Part shown: in pieces, positions 1 through 11,410 of the stretch
Layout: every line of letters starts with the position of its first letter
Position numbering within the stretch: position 1 is the stretch's first letter
NCBI RefSeq assembly: GCF_003206135.1
Contig: NZ_PZJT01000014.1
Span: forward strand, 1 to 64,000
Length of the DNA: 64,000 nt
From: Salinicola salarius
GTDB lineage: Bacteria; Pseudomonadota; Gammaproteobacteria; Pseudomonadales; Halomonadaceae
Direction of reading: 5' to 3'
Position numbers and translations under genes: made by a program
The notes under the pieces: generated by a model
Database searches by the model: none
What the model saw: the letters and a program-made list of their open reading frames with translations, nothing else
What the model was told of the DNA's origin: nothing

Positions 1-83
1 CTTTACGGACCAGCGACCCGCTTGGCAAGTGTTGTTTGTCACTTTTTGCGCATTCGGTCAAAACCGTGCCCGGCAAAAACGAC

Positions 84-106
84 AACGCCCGCGCGGGGCG
101 GGCGTT
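84..106 (-). terminator. Rho-independent terminator of pssA
   Basis: A 9-bp perfect stem (AACGCCCGC/GCGGGCGTT) with a 5-nt loop lies just past the pssA stop. On the minus strand it is followed by a T-rich stretch (GTCGTTTTT), so it fits termination of the ilvC/pssA-side transcription. Confidence 0.75.
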
Positions 107-133
107 TCAGCGGCATGAGGCCACATTCAGCTT

Positions 134-1006
134 TCAGTCATCCTGCGAGTTCTGACCGCCGGCTTCGCTACGGCGCTTCTCCCTACGCCCCTTGTTCAAT
201 CGTCCCAGCGCCAGAATCGGGCCGGAAATGACGTAGCAGCCAAACAGAGCCAGCAGCATCACCGAAGGCTCGATGGAGATCAGCACGAACAACAGCACGA
301 TCGCCAACAGGAACACGAACGGTACCGGCCCCTTGAAATCGATCTCCTTGAAGCTGTGATAGCGCACGTTGCTGACCATCAGCACCCCGGCAGCGGCAAC
401 CACGACGGTCATCAACACCTTGAAGCCCAGCGACTCGGCGTCGAAGGTGTGAAAGACCCACACGCAGGCAGCCACGATGGCCGCCGCCGAGGGGCTGGGC
501 AAACCGACGAACCATTTCTTGTCGATACTGCCGATCTGGACGTTGAAGCGGGCCAGGCGCAACGCGGCACCGGCAACGAAGATGAACGCTGCGATCCAGC
601 CGATCTTGCCGATGTCCTGCAATATCCAGGTGAACGCAACCAGCGCCGGAGCCATACCGAACGAGACCATGTCGGCCAGGCTGTCGAACTCGGCACCGAA
701 GGCACTCTGCGTATTGGTCAATCGCGCCACGCGTCCATCCAGCCCATCGAGCACCATGGCAACGAAGATCGCGATGGCGGCCTTGGCGTAGTCGCCGTTG
801 ATGGCAGCCACGATGGAGTAGAAGCCAGCAAACAGCGCCGAGAGCGTGAACAGGTTAGGCAGCAGATAGATGCCTCGGCGGCGTATCCGCTTGCCGTTCT
901 CCACCGTTTCCTCGATGACTTCATCCTCGTCGTCGAACAATGGAGAGGTGGCACCAATGGTAATGGTCTCGGGCTCTTGCTCGTGGTGGCGGTCATCCTG
1001 CGTCAT
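134..1006 (-). CDS. pssA: CDP-diacylglycerol--serine O-phosphatidyltransferase
   Basis: This 290-aa inner-membrane enzyme makes phosphatidylserine from CDP-diacylglycerol and L-serine, the first committed step to phosphatidylethanolamine. The CDP-alcohol phosphatidyltransferase signature D-x2-D-G-x2-A-R-x8-G-x3-D-x3-D is complete, with all its aspartates, near residues 85-110. Several hydrophobic segments follow, and the C-terminus is basic and hydrophilic (GRREKRR). The start was set at the ATG that opens MTQDDRHHEQ. An upstream in-frame extension of 34 codons looks non-coding. The hydrophilic N-terminus rich in Asp/Glu is typical of the longer, type II-like PssA found in pseudomonads and halomonads. 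It sits downstream of ilvC on the same strand, an order also seen in pseudomonads, and may be co-transcribed, although a strong hairpin separates the two genes. Confidence 0.93.
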   Translation of the reverse strand: MTQDDRHHEQEPETITIGATSPLFDDEDEVIEETVENGKRIRRRGIYLLPNLFTLSALFAGFYSIVAAINGDYAKAAIAIFVAMVLDGLDGRVARLTNTQSAFGAEFDSLADMVSFGMAPALVAFTWILQDIGKIGWIAAFIFVAGAALRLARFNVQIGSIDKKWFVGLPSPSAAAIVAACVWVFHTFDAESLGFKVLMTVVVAAAGVLMVSNVRYHSFKEIDFKGPVPFVFLLAIVLLFVLISIEPSVMLLALFGCYVISGPILALGRLNKGRREKRRSEAGGQNSQDD

Positions 1007-1131
1007 GAAGCGAGTCCTATAGTGGCGAGTGCGCTCGGGCATGTATAGCCAGCCCATTCTACAGCCTAGCGGGAATCTCGACAGATGCTCGCGCAAAGCG
1101 CCTGGCAAACGTCATGGGTTCGGCCAAACGA

Positions 1132-1161
1132 ACAGGGGCGCGACAATCGTCGCGCCCCTGT
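1132..1161 (-). terminator. Strong hairpin after ilvC
   Basis: A perfect 13-bp GC-rich stem with a 4-nt loop (AATC) lies 25 bp past the ilvC stop. On the minus strand it is followed by TTCGTTTGG, so it is T-rich but has no clean T-run. It probably terminates ilvC, or attenuates read-through into pssA. Confidence 0.65.
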
Positions 1162-1186
1162 CGAAACCAAACCTGCGGGTCGAGTC

Positions 1187-2260
<1,074 letters not shown>

Positions 2261-2334
2261 TCAGCGTTGATGGCCACTGGCGTCGTCTGGCGCGGCGCTC
2301 TTCGTTTTAGCCTGGAGCCACGATAAGCCAGGCA

Positions 2335-2390
2335 ACTTGTTGCGTAAAACGCTATATTTGCAACGCGACATTTCAATTTCTGAAACGAAA
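2335..2390. promoter_or_regulatory. Candidate IlvY operator region between ilvC and ilvY
   Basis: The 194-bp divergent gap has three nested dyads close to ilvY: GTTGC-N16-GCAAC (2339-2364), GCGT-aaa-ACGC (2342-2352) and TTTCA-N5-TGAAA (2371-2385). LysR proteins bind dyads of this size, and IlvY of enteric bacteria binds tandem TTGCAA-like sites between these same two genes. Assignment to IlvY is by position and is inferred. Confidence 0.55.
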
Positions 2391-2397
2391 CAAGCCC

Positions 2398-3282
2398 ATG
2401 GATTACCGTCCGCTCACCCAGTTTCTGGCCCTGGCCGACCATCTGCACTTCGGCCGGGCCAGCGATGCCTGCCATGTCAGCCCGTCGACACTGAGCCGCT
2501 CGATCCGCCAGCTCGAGGAGACGCTCGGCGTCACCTTGTTCGAGCGCGACAACCGCCATGTCACGCTGACGCGAGAAGGACAGCTGTTTCACTCCTACGC
2601 CAGGGAGACGCTGGAGCAGTGGCAGGCGATGCAGGCCACGCTGATGGCGGAAACCCGCGAGCTGGCCGGCGAGATCAGCATCTACTGCTCGGTCACCGCC
2701 AGCTACAGCTTCCTCTACCGCCTGCTGAGCCAGTTCCGCCTGCGCCATCCGCGTATCGAGATCAAGCTGCATACCGGCGACCCGGCGGACGCCATTGCCC
2801 GCGTGCAGGCCGAGAACGAGGACATCGCCATCACCGCGCGCCCGCGCAGCCTGCCGGATGCCCTAGCATTCAAGCCACTGGCGACCTCGCCGCTGGTGTT
2901 CATCGCGCCCCGTGACGGCGCCGACTGGCTGCCCGCCACGCCGGAAACGCCGACGCCCTCGCAGTGGAAAGGCGTGCCGATGATTTTGTCCGAATCCGGC
3001 CTGTCGCGGGATCATGCCGATACCTGGTTTCGGGCGATGGGCATCAGCCCGCGAATCTATGCGCAGGTGGCGGGTAACGAAGCGATCGTCAGCATGGTCG
3101 GACTGGGATTCGGGGTCGGCATCGTGCCGCGCATCGTGCTCGACAACAGCCCCTTGCTGGACCGGATCACGATCCTGCCGGTCAAGCCGGAACTCCCTCA
3201 CTACGACGTCGGCCTGTGCGTGCTCAAGCGGCGCCTGAAGAGCGCGCTGATCGAGGCGCTGTGGGCTCAGTTGCCGAACTGA
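2398..3282 (+). CDS. ilvY: LysR-family activator of ilvC, IlvY
   Basis: This 294-aa LysR-type regulator has an N-terminal winged helix-turn-helix. The stretch HFGRASDACHVSPSTLSRSI is very close to enteric IlvY (HFGR, HVSPSTLSR, LFERDNR-HVTLT). The C-terminal type 2 periplasmic-binding-like effector domain spans about residues 90-290. IlvY binds between the divergent genes and activates ilvC when its substrates acetolactate or acetohydroxybutyrate accumulate. Here ilvY lies between ilvH and ilvC on the opposite strand, so it interrupts the ilvI-ilvH-ilvC-pssA order of pseudomonads. Start: the ATG is the first Met of the family-type MDYRPLTQFLALAD. Confidence 0.93.
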   Translation: MDYRPLTQFLALADHLHFGRASDACHVSPSTLSRSIRQLEETLGVTLFERDNRHVTLTREGQLFHSYARETLEQWQAMQATLMAETRELAGEISIYCSVTASYSFLYRLLSQFRLRHPRIEIKLHTGDPADAIARVQAENEDIAITARPRSLPDALAFKPLATSPLVFIAPRDGADWLPATPETPTPSQWKGVPMILSESGLSRDHADTWFRAMGISPRIYAQVAGNEAIVSMVGLGFGVGIVPRIVLDNSPLLDRITILPVKPELPHYDVGLCVLKRRLKSALIEALWAQLPN

Positions 3283-3322
3283 TCCGACACGCCGGAGAGG
3301 CTAAATACGCAAAAACGCAAAA

Positions 3323-3350
3323 CGCCCGACAGGATCGCTCCTACCGGGCG
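3323..3350 (-). terminator. Terminator of ilvI-ilvH
   Basis: Stem CGCCCG/CGGGCG with a 16-nt loop is followed on the minus strand by TTTTGCGTTTTT. It lies between the convergent ends of ilvY and ilvH. Confidence 0.75.
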
Positions 3351-3369
3351 CCGAATTACCGCTGGCCAC

Positions 3370-3861
3370 TTACAACGTGAGCAGCTTGTCTCCGCGAGCA
3401 ATGCCCGACACGCCGGTCCGTGCCACTTCCAGAATGCCGATCGGCGCCATCGCCTGGATGAAGGCATCCAGCTTACCGGCATCGCCGGTGATCTGCACGG
3501 TGTAGACGCTCGGCGTGACGTCGACGATCTGCGCCCGGAAGATGTCCGCCGTGCGCTTCACCTCGTCGCGGGCCGCCCCCAGCGCCTTGACCTTGACCAG
3601 CATCAGCTCGCGCTCGATGTGGTTGCCCTCGGTCAGATCGACCAGCTTGACCACGTCGATCAGCTTGTTGAGGTGCTTGGTGATCTGCTCGATCACCCGG
3701 TCGTCGCCCACCGTGGTCACGGTTAGCCGCGACAGCGACGGATCTTCCGTCGGCGCCACGTTGAGGGTTTCGATGTTGAAGTTGCGCTGGGAGAACAGCC
3801 CCACCACGCGGGACAGAGCGCCCGGTTCGTTTTCCAGCAGAATCGAGATGATATGGCGCAT
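3370..3861 (-). CDS. ilvH: Acetolactate synthase small (regulatory) subunit
   Basis: This 163-aa protein has the usual length for the family. An N-terminal ACT domain begins MRHIISILLENEPGALSRVV and includes the NFNIETLNVAPTEDPSLSRLT region. A C-terminal ALS-ss domain completes it. The subunit activates the catalytic subunit and confers valine feedback inhibition. Its ATG overlaps the TGA of ilvI by one base (ATGA-like junction), so the two subunits are translationally coupled and made together. Confidence 0.96.
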   Translation of the reverse strand: MRHIISILLENEPGALSRVVGLFSQRNFNIETLNVAPTEDPSLSRLTVTTVGDDRVIEQITKHLNKLIDVVKLVDLTEGNHIERELMLVKVKALGAARDEVKRTADIFRAQIVDVTPSVYTVQITGDAGKLDAFIQAMAPIGILEVARTGVSGIARGDKLLTL

Positions 3862-5585
3862 CAGGTCCGCTCCGTCTTCGAAAGCAGCATGTCACGCATG
3901 GAGCCCAACGGCACCTGCATCGGATAGACGTGTTCGAATGGGTCGACGTAGATATCGAGGAACACGAGCTCGTTGGTATCGGCGAAGGCACGCTCCAGCG
4001 CCGGGGCCAGCTCTTCGTGCGTCGTTACCTTGATCGCGGTGAAGCCGTAGGCCTCGATCAGCTTGGCGAAATCCGGCAGCGACTCCATGTAGGAGTGAGC
4101 GTGACGGGACTTGTAGTTCAAGTCCTGCCACTGGCGCACCATGCCCAGCGACTGGTTGTTGAGATTGACGATCTTGACGCCGACATCGAACTGCTTACAG
4201 GTCGACAGCTCCTGCATCATCATCTGGAAGCTGCCTTCACCGGTGAAGCAGACCACGTCGTCCTGCGGGTAGCTGAGCTTGACGCCCATCGCCGCCGGAA
4301 AACCGAAGCCCATGGTGCCGAGGCCGCCAGAGGTGATGAAACGGTTGGGCTTGGCGAACTTGTAGTACTGCGCCGCGAACATCTGATGCTGGCCCACATC
4401 GGTAGTCACGAACGCCTCGCCGCGCGTGGCCCGATAGACCGCCTCGATCACCTCTTGCGGCTTGAGCGCTTCGCCCGGCTTCGAAGGTTCGTAGAGCCTG
4501 CCCTTGCGCTCGGCCCGCCAGCCATCGATGCTTTTCCACCATTCGCCCAGCGCCTCGGGATTGGCCGGCTCGCGGTCCTGGACCAGGCTGATCATCTCGT
4601 TGATGACGCTGCCCGCCGCACCGACGATCGGCACGTCCGCCCGCACGGTCTTGGAGATCGAGCTGGGGTCGATGTCGACATGGACGATCTTGGCCGTGGG
4701 GCAGAACTTCGAGGTGTTGTTGGTGACACGGTCGTCGAAGCGCGCGCCGATGGCAACGATCAGATCCGCGTGATGCATAGCCATGTTGGCTTCATAGCTG
4801 CCGTGCATCCCCAGCCACCCCAGCGACTGGCGGTCGCCCTGCGGATAACCGCCGATGCCCATCAGCGTGGTGGTGATCGGGAAGCCGAGCCGCTGGACCA
4901 GATCGGTCAACGCCTCCGAGGCTCGCCCGGTGACGATGCCGCCGCCGGTATAGAACACCGGACGACGCGCCTTGAGCATCATGTCGACGGCCTTCTTGAT
5001 CTGGCCGCTATGCCCGCGCGTCACCGGGTTGTAGGAACGAATCTTGACCTTCTTCGGATAGACGTATTCGTAGCGCTCGGTGGGCGCGGTCATGTCCTTG
5101 GGAATATCCACCACCACCGGGCCGGGGCGGCCGGTCGAAGCCAGGTAGAACGCCTTTTTCAGGACTTCAGGGATCTCGCTGGGATGGCGGATCGAGAAGC
5201 TGTGCTTCACTACCGGCCGGGTGACACCGACGATATCGGTTTCCTGGAAGGCGTCTTCCCCGATCAGGTGACTGGCGACCTGACCGCACAGCACCACCAT
5301 CGGAATCGAATCCATGTAGGCAGTGGCGATGCCGGTGACGGCATTGGTCGCACCGGGGCCGGAGGTGACCAGCACCACGCCGGGCTTGCCGGAAGCGCGG
5401 GCGTAGCCATCGGCGGCGTGGGTCGCGGCCTGCTCGTGACGAACGAGAATGTGTTGAACGCTATCCTGGCGGAACAGGGCATCGTAGATGTGCAATGCCG
5501 CGCCACCCGGATAGCCATAGATACGCTCGACGCCTTCGTCTTTCAGAAAGCGGGCGATCATATCGGCGCCGGAAAGTAATTCCAC
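3861..5585 (-). CDS. ilvI: Acetolactate synthase large (catalytic) subunit
   Basis: This 574-aa thiamine-diphosphate enzyme condenses pyruvate with pyruvate or 2-ketobutyrate, the first common step to valine, leucine and isoleucine. The catalytic glutamate sits in VRHEQAATHAADGYAR (about residue 50). The central FAD-binding domain is intact. The TPP-Mg motif reads GEGSFQMM...NLNNQSLGM, with GEG instead of the enteric GDG, a variant I also know from pseudomonads. Translation starts at GTG, chosen because it opens the family-like MELLSGADMIARFLK and has AGGGGAG nine bases upstream. It forms a coupled pair with ilvH. The long non-coding stretch upstream may hold leader control, but no Ile/Val/Leu-rich leader peptide was found there. 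Confidence 0.96.
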   Translation of the reverse strand: MELLSGADMIARFLKDEGVERIYGYPGGAALHIYDALFRQDSVQHILVRHEQAATHAADGYARASGKPGVVLVTSGPGATNAVTGIATAYMDSIPMVVLCGQVASHLIGEDAFQETDIVGVTRPVVKHSFSIRHPSEIPEVLKKAFYLASTGRPGPVVVDIPKDMTAPTERYEYVYPKKVKIRSYNPVTRGHSGQIKKAVDMMLKARRPVFYTGGGIVTGRASEALTDLVQRLGFPITTTLMGIGGYPQGDRQSLGWLGMHGSYEANMAMHHADLIVAIGARFDDRVTNNTSKFCPTAKIVHVDIDPSSISKTVRADVPIVGAAGSVINEMISLVQDREPANPEALGEWWKSIDGWRAERKGRLYEPSKPGEALKPQEVIEAVYRATRGEAFVTTDVGQHQMFAAQYYKFAKPNRFITSGGLGTMGFGFPAAMGVKLSYPQDDVVCFTGEGSFQMMMQELSTCKQFDVGVKIVNLNNQSLGMVRQWQDLNYKSRHAHSYMESLPDFAKLIEAYGFTAIKVTTHEELAPALERAFADTNELVFLDIYVDPFEHVYPMQVPLGSMRDMLLSKTERT

Positions 5586-6209
5586 TGGTGAGTCTCCCCT
5601 GGAAGTTCGAGTGCCGCTTCGCGGTTCTGGTCACAAAACCGGGTCCGTGAACGATTGGCGCGATCCACGGAAACGAAGCTCAATCACGGCGGTAAGCCGC
5701 TGCCGACAGCCGAAACCGTCAGCGCCTGATGCCATATCCTGGCGTCCTGGGCCCGGGGTGGGGACCCGCACTCATAGGAACCGCCTGCGCCTCGGCGCCG
5801 ACAGCTCCTGACACGGCAGATCGCCGCATCGGGGTTGGCGGGAACAGGCGTTTGGCCCGCGCCCTTCTTTCCTCAGAAAGATGTCCTTCGACAGGCGGGT
5901 AGAGGTCGCTCGGAACCTACCCTTCACGCAGCGGCTGGGGATCACCCGGAGTTTGGCTGCGCCCGCAATCAGGAACCGCCTAGATTCCACCAGCGGCCCG
6001 AGGCTGTCAACCTTCAGCGCCGCCAACCACGCCCCGGACACGGCGAGTCCCGAACCTCTCGGATGACGCCGACTAAAGTCGGTTCGCTTTTCGCAGCGCC
6101 AACGAGACATCGCTGCTGTACTGAACCGAAGACCCGTGTCGAGTCCTGTCTTATCGGCTCGGATACCGATCGATGACTCGCAGACAAACGACCCATGGGA
6201 GTAACGCGC
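5586..6209. other. 624-bp gap between ilvI and the MFS gene
   Basis: No convincing gene is seen. Minus-strand ATGs read into short peptides without runs of Ile, Val or Leu codons, so a classic attenuator peptide is not supported. A small hairpin CCGAC-taaa-GTCGG (6069-6082) followed by TTCGCTTTT, and a GGGCCC/GGGACC-rich fold near 5748-5767, could be RNA control elements for either flanking gene. Promoters for both genes must lie here. Confidence 0.4.
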
Positions 6210-7553
6210 ATGTCCCCCATCGTGAAATGGTCCGCGTTCGTGGCCATGGCAGGCTTTCTGTTCGGCTTCGATACCGCCGTGATATCCGGCGCCGACAAAC
6301 CCATCCAGGAGCTGTGGGGGCTGAGCGATCTCCAGCACGGGCTGTTCATCATGTCGATGGCGCTGTGGGGCACCGTTCTCGGCGCGATCTTCGGCAACTG
6401 GCCGACCGATCGCCTGGGGCGACGCACCACGCTCTTCATCATCGGCGTGCTCTACTTCGTCTCCGCCGTGGGGTCGGCGCTGGCCACCGACCCGTTCTGG
6501 TTTTCGTTCTTCCGCCTGATCGGTGGCTTCGGGGTGGGGATGTCCTCGGTTGCCGCGCCGGCCTACATCTCCGAGATCGCGCCCGCCGAACGGCGTGGCA
6601 ACCTGGTCGCCCTCTACCAGTTCAACGTCGTGTTCGGGATCTTCATGGCCTATGTCTCCAACGCCATTCTGGGCAGTCTGCTCGGCGACGATGCCTGGCG
6701 CTGGATGGTCGGGATCGAGGCGATCCCTGCACTGGTCTACACGCTGGCGCTGCTCAAGGTGCCGGAGAGCCCGCGCTGGCTGATCCTCAACCGCAACGAC
6801 ACCCGCGCTGCCGCCGAGGTGCTGGACCAGATCGATCCGCACCGCGACAACCAGGCTCAGATCGAGGAGATCCAGGCGGCAGATCGCGAAGACAGCAAGG
6901 TGCATTCGCGCTTCTTCTCGCGCCGCTATCGCCTTCCCATCGTGCTCGCATTTCTGATCGCCTTCTTCAACCAGTTCACCGGCATCAACTTCGTGCTCTA
7001 CTACGCGCCTCGTATCCTCGAGTCCGCCCAGTTGGGAGATAACGCCGCCCTGCTCTCGACGGCGGGAATCGGACTGATCATGGTGATCTTCACCATGATC
7101 GGCATGTCGCTGATCGATCGATTCGGCCGGCGGACGCTGATGTACATCGGCTCGGTGGGCTACATCATTTCGCTGTCGATCATCTCCCACGCCTTCTTCA
7201 CCGATAACCTGGGCGGCGCGCTGATTCCGCTGCAGCTATGCCTGTTCGTCGCCGCCCATGGCATCAGCCAGGGCACGGTGATCTGGGTCTTCATCTCGGA
7301 GATATTCCCCAACCGCGAACGGGCCCGCGGGCAGTCGCTCGGCAGTTTCACGCACTGGTTCTTCGCCGCCGTCATCACCTTGGTCACGCCGTGGGTTCTG
7401 AGCGTGTTCAACGGCGGACCGGTGTTCGCCTTCTTCGCTTTCATGATGGTGCTGCAGATCGTCTTCGTCGCGTTCCTGATGCCGGAGACCAAGGGCGTCT
7501 CGCTGGAGAAACTGCAGCAGAAGCTATCGCCGAGAGGGGAGTCTCGAACGTAA
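6210..7553 (+). CDS. Sugar-porter family MFS transporter
   Basis: This 447-aa integral membrane protein has 12 predicted segments. Sugar-porter signatures are clear: GFLFGFDTAVISGA in TM1, D-R-LGRR between TM2 and TM3, R-x-GGFGVG and EIAPAERRG in the first half. FNQFTGINFVLYYAPRI (TM7) and RFGRRTL are in the second. It resembles xylose/galactose/glucose:H+ symporters, but the substrate cannot be told from sequence. Start: the ATG opening MSPIVKW is preceded by GGGAG at 8 nt, whereas an in-frame ATG five codons earlier has no ribosome site. It is divergent from ilvI and no sugar-catabolic gene is adjacent. A hairpin just past the stop separates it from clpB. Confidence 0.9.
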   Translation: MSPIVKWSAFVAMAGFLFGFDTAVISGADKPIQELWGLSDLQHGLFIMSMALWGTVLGAIFGNWPTDRLGRRTTLFIIGVLYFVSAVGSALATDPFWFSFFRLIGGFGVGMSSVAAPAYISEIAPAERRGNLVALYQFNVVFGIFMAYVSNAILGSLLGDDAWRWMVGIEAIPALVYTLALLKVPESPRWLILNRNDTRAAAEVLDQIDPHRDNQAQIEEIQAADREDSKVHSRFFSRRYRLPIVLAFLIAFFNQFTGINFVLYYAPRILESAQLGDNAALLSTAGIGLIMVIFTMIGMSLIDRFGRRTLMYIGSVGYIISLSIISHAFFTDNLGGALIPLQLCLFVAAHGISQGTVIWVFISEIFPNRERARGQSLGSFTHWFFAAVITLVTPWVLSVFNGGPVFAFFAFMMVLQIVFVAFLMPETKGVSLEKLQQKLSPRGESRT

Positions 7554-7557
7554 AAAA

Positions 7558-7582
7558 GCCCGTGACATCGAGCGCCACGGGC
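7558..7582 (-). terminator. Terminator hairpin between the MFS gene and clpB
   Basis: Stem GCCCGTG/CACGGGC with an 11-nt loop is followed on the minus strand by TTTTTT. It is placed to stop transcription coming from clpB. Confidence 0.7.
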
Positions 7583-7604
7583 GGGAAGACGGTCAGGACG
7601 CGAC

Positions 7605-7658
7605 CGTTTGTCTTGGAAAGACTGTTTCTCTTGCAAAGACCGTTTGTCTTGGAAAGAC
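7605..7658. repeat. Three tandem 18-bp repeats downstream of clpB
   Basis: Unit CGTTTGTCTTGGAAAGAC occurs as copy 1 and copy 3 (identical). The middle copy (TGTTTCTCTTGCAAAGAC) differs at three positions. The array lies between two hairpins in the clpB 3' region and is not in a recognised gene. Confidence 0.9.
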
Positions 7659-7666
7659 AGAGCCGA

Positions 7667-7692
7667 TCGGCCCGGCGGCACCGCCGGGCCGA
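7667..7692 (-). terminator. GC-rich palindrome at the clpB stop
   Basis: A 12-bp perfect inverted repeat (TCGGCCCGGCGG and its complement, separated by two bases) lies 5 bp past the clpB stop. It has no T-run, so it may stabilise the 3' end or pause polymerase ahead of the T-tailed hairpin further on. Confidence 0.5.
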
Positions 7693-7696
7693 GTCG

Positions 7697-10282
<2,586 letters not shown>

Positions 10283-10343
10283 ATCGTCACCTCCAGAAGC
10301 CGGCGCAAGGGGTCTTGGCGGCTCGTCGTTTTCATCGGTTGAC

Positions 10344-10375
10344 TATAAGATGGCGGTATGTTTGGACTTTTCAAG
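10344..10375 (-). promoter_or_regulatory. Heat-shock (sigma-32) promoter of clpB
   Basis: On the minus strand, CTTGAA is followed after 14 nt by CGCCATCTTA. The consensus is CTTGAA, 13-14 nt, CCCCATnTA. It lies 62 bp upstream of the clpB start, so ClpB is probably induced by heat and protein-unfolding stress. Confidence 0.85.
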
Positions 10376-10533
10376 CGAGTCGAATGAAGAATTCGCTGCG
10401 GCAGGCTGTCGCATGAGAATTGCATTCAGGAAGCCGACCACAGACGTGAAAAGTCGCTGGCGGTAGCAGACTTGCGCCGCCGGACGGCGCTGAACATCAC
10501 GAAGATTCAGCGAAGAGCATTCAATGGTAGAAA

Positions 10534-10559
10534 GCTGGAGCTGGAGCTGGAGCTGGAGA
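10534..10559. repeat. Hexanucleotide repeat between clpB and pgeF
   Basis: Four tandem copies of GCTGGA sit in the 320-bp gap between the clpB start and the pgeF stop. Apart from the clpB promoter, nothing else is recognised in this gap. Confidence 0.85.
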
Positions 10560-10603
10560 GCAGGCTGACGGTGAAAAGTCGAACTCAGACACCAAAGCGG
10601 TCG

Positions 10604-11410
10604 TCAGCGCAGCCAGATCACGCTGGCCATTCGCCCGGTATGCCCATCATCGCGGCGATGGGAGTAGAAACGGGATTCGCACGCCGTGCAGAAATGGCCG
10701 CCGCTGATCGAGAAAACGCCGATGCGCTCCAGGCGAAGCCGGGCGAGCCGATAGAGATCCGCCATGTAATGGTTCAGGCGATAGGGGCTGCGCTCGAACG
10801 CACTCTCGGCATCGGGCTGCATGGCGACGAAGGCTTCGAAGACTTCCGGCCCGACCTCGAACTGGGCGTTGGAGATTGCCGGCCCCATCCACACCATCAG
10901 CTCTTCGGGGTCGACACCCAGCGCTGCCACGCTGGCTTCCAGCACACCGCCAGCAAGACCGCGCCACCCGGCATGAGCCAAGCCGACACGCGTTCCCTGC
11001 CGATCGCAGAAAAAGACCGGCAGACAGTCCGCGGTGAGAATGACGCAGGCATGGCGACGGTCGAATGCCACCGAGGCGTCGGCTTGCGGCGGCTGCCGGC
11101 GATAACGCGACTGATAGTGCTGGACGACGCGGGCGCCATGCACCTGATCGAGCCACAGCAGCGGCCGCTGGTCGCCGATTTCGGTCACCAGCCGATCCCG
11201 GCAGCGAACCACGGTATCGGGATCGTCGCCAACGTGAGCCGCCGGATTGAACGCCGCGAAATCGCCCCGGCTGGGGCCGGTTTCGCGCGTGGTGACGAAG
11301 GCTCCGACCGTGCTCGGCGCGGGCCAGTCGGGCAGCAGCAGGGTCGGCGCGTCTACCGACGATGTCTCGGGTTCGTTCGCCAGTATCGACGAATCATGTT
11401 CGGAACTCAT
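10604..11410 (-). CDS. pgeF: Peptidoglycan editing factor PgeF (YfiH, laccase-domain protein)
   Basis: This 268-aa protein belongs to the YfiH/multicopper-polyphenol-oxidase-like (DUF152) family. Family members are purine-nucleoside-handling enzymes and, in E. coli, remove L-Ser errors from UDP-MurNAc peptides. The metal-site residues are present: His in LDQVHGARVV, Cys in LTADCLPVFF and His in GLAHAGWRG. The start was set at MSSEHDSS, whose ATG overlaps the rluD stop (ATGA), giving translational coupling. An extension of 24 codons upstream lies inside rluD and is not family-like. The order rluD-pgeF-clpB is the conserved gammaproteobacterial one. Confidence 0.93.
   Translation of the reverse strand: MSSEHDSSILANEPETSSVDAPTLLLPDWPAPSTVGAFVTTRETGPSRGDFAAFNPAAHVGDDPDTVVRCRDRLVTEIGDQRPLLWLDQVHGARVVQHYQSRYRRQPPQADASVAFDRRHACVILTADCLPVFFCDRQGTRVGLAHAGWRGLAGGVLEASVAALGVDPEELMVWMGPAISNAQFEVGPEVFEAFVAMQPDAESAFERSPYRLNHYMADLYRLARLRLERIGVFSISGGHFCTACESRFYSHRRDDGHTGRMASVIWLR

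Noticed and set aside
4201..4260. GEG instead of GDG in the IlvI thiamine-diphosphate motif
   Set aside because: First looked like a broken site, but GEGS is normal in pseudomonad acetolactate synthases, and the rest of the motif is intact.
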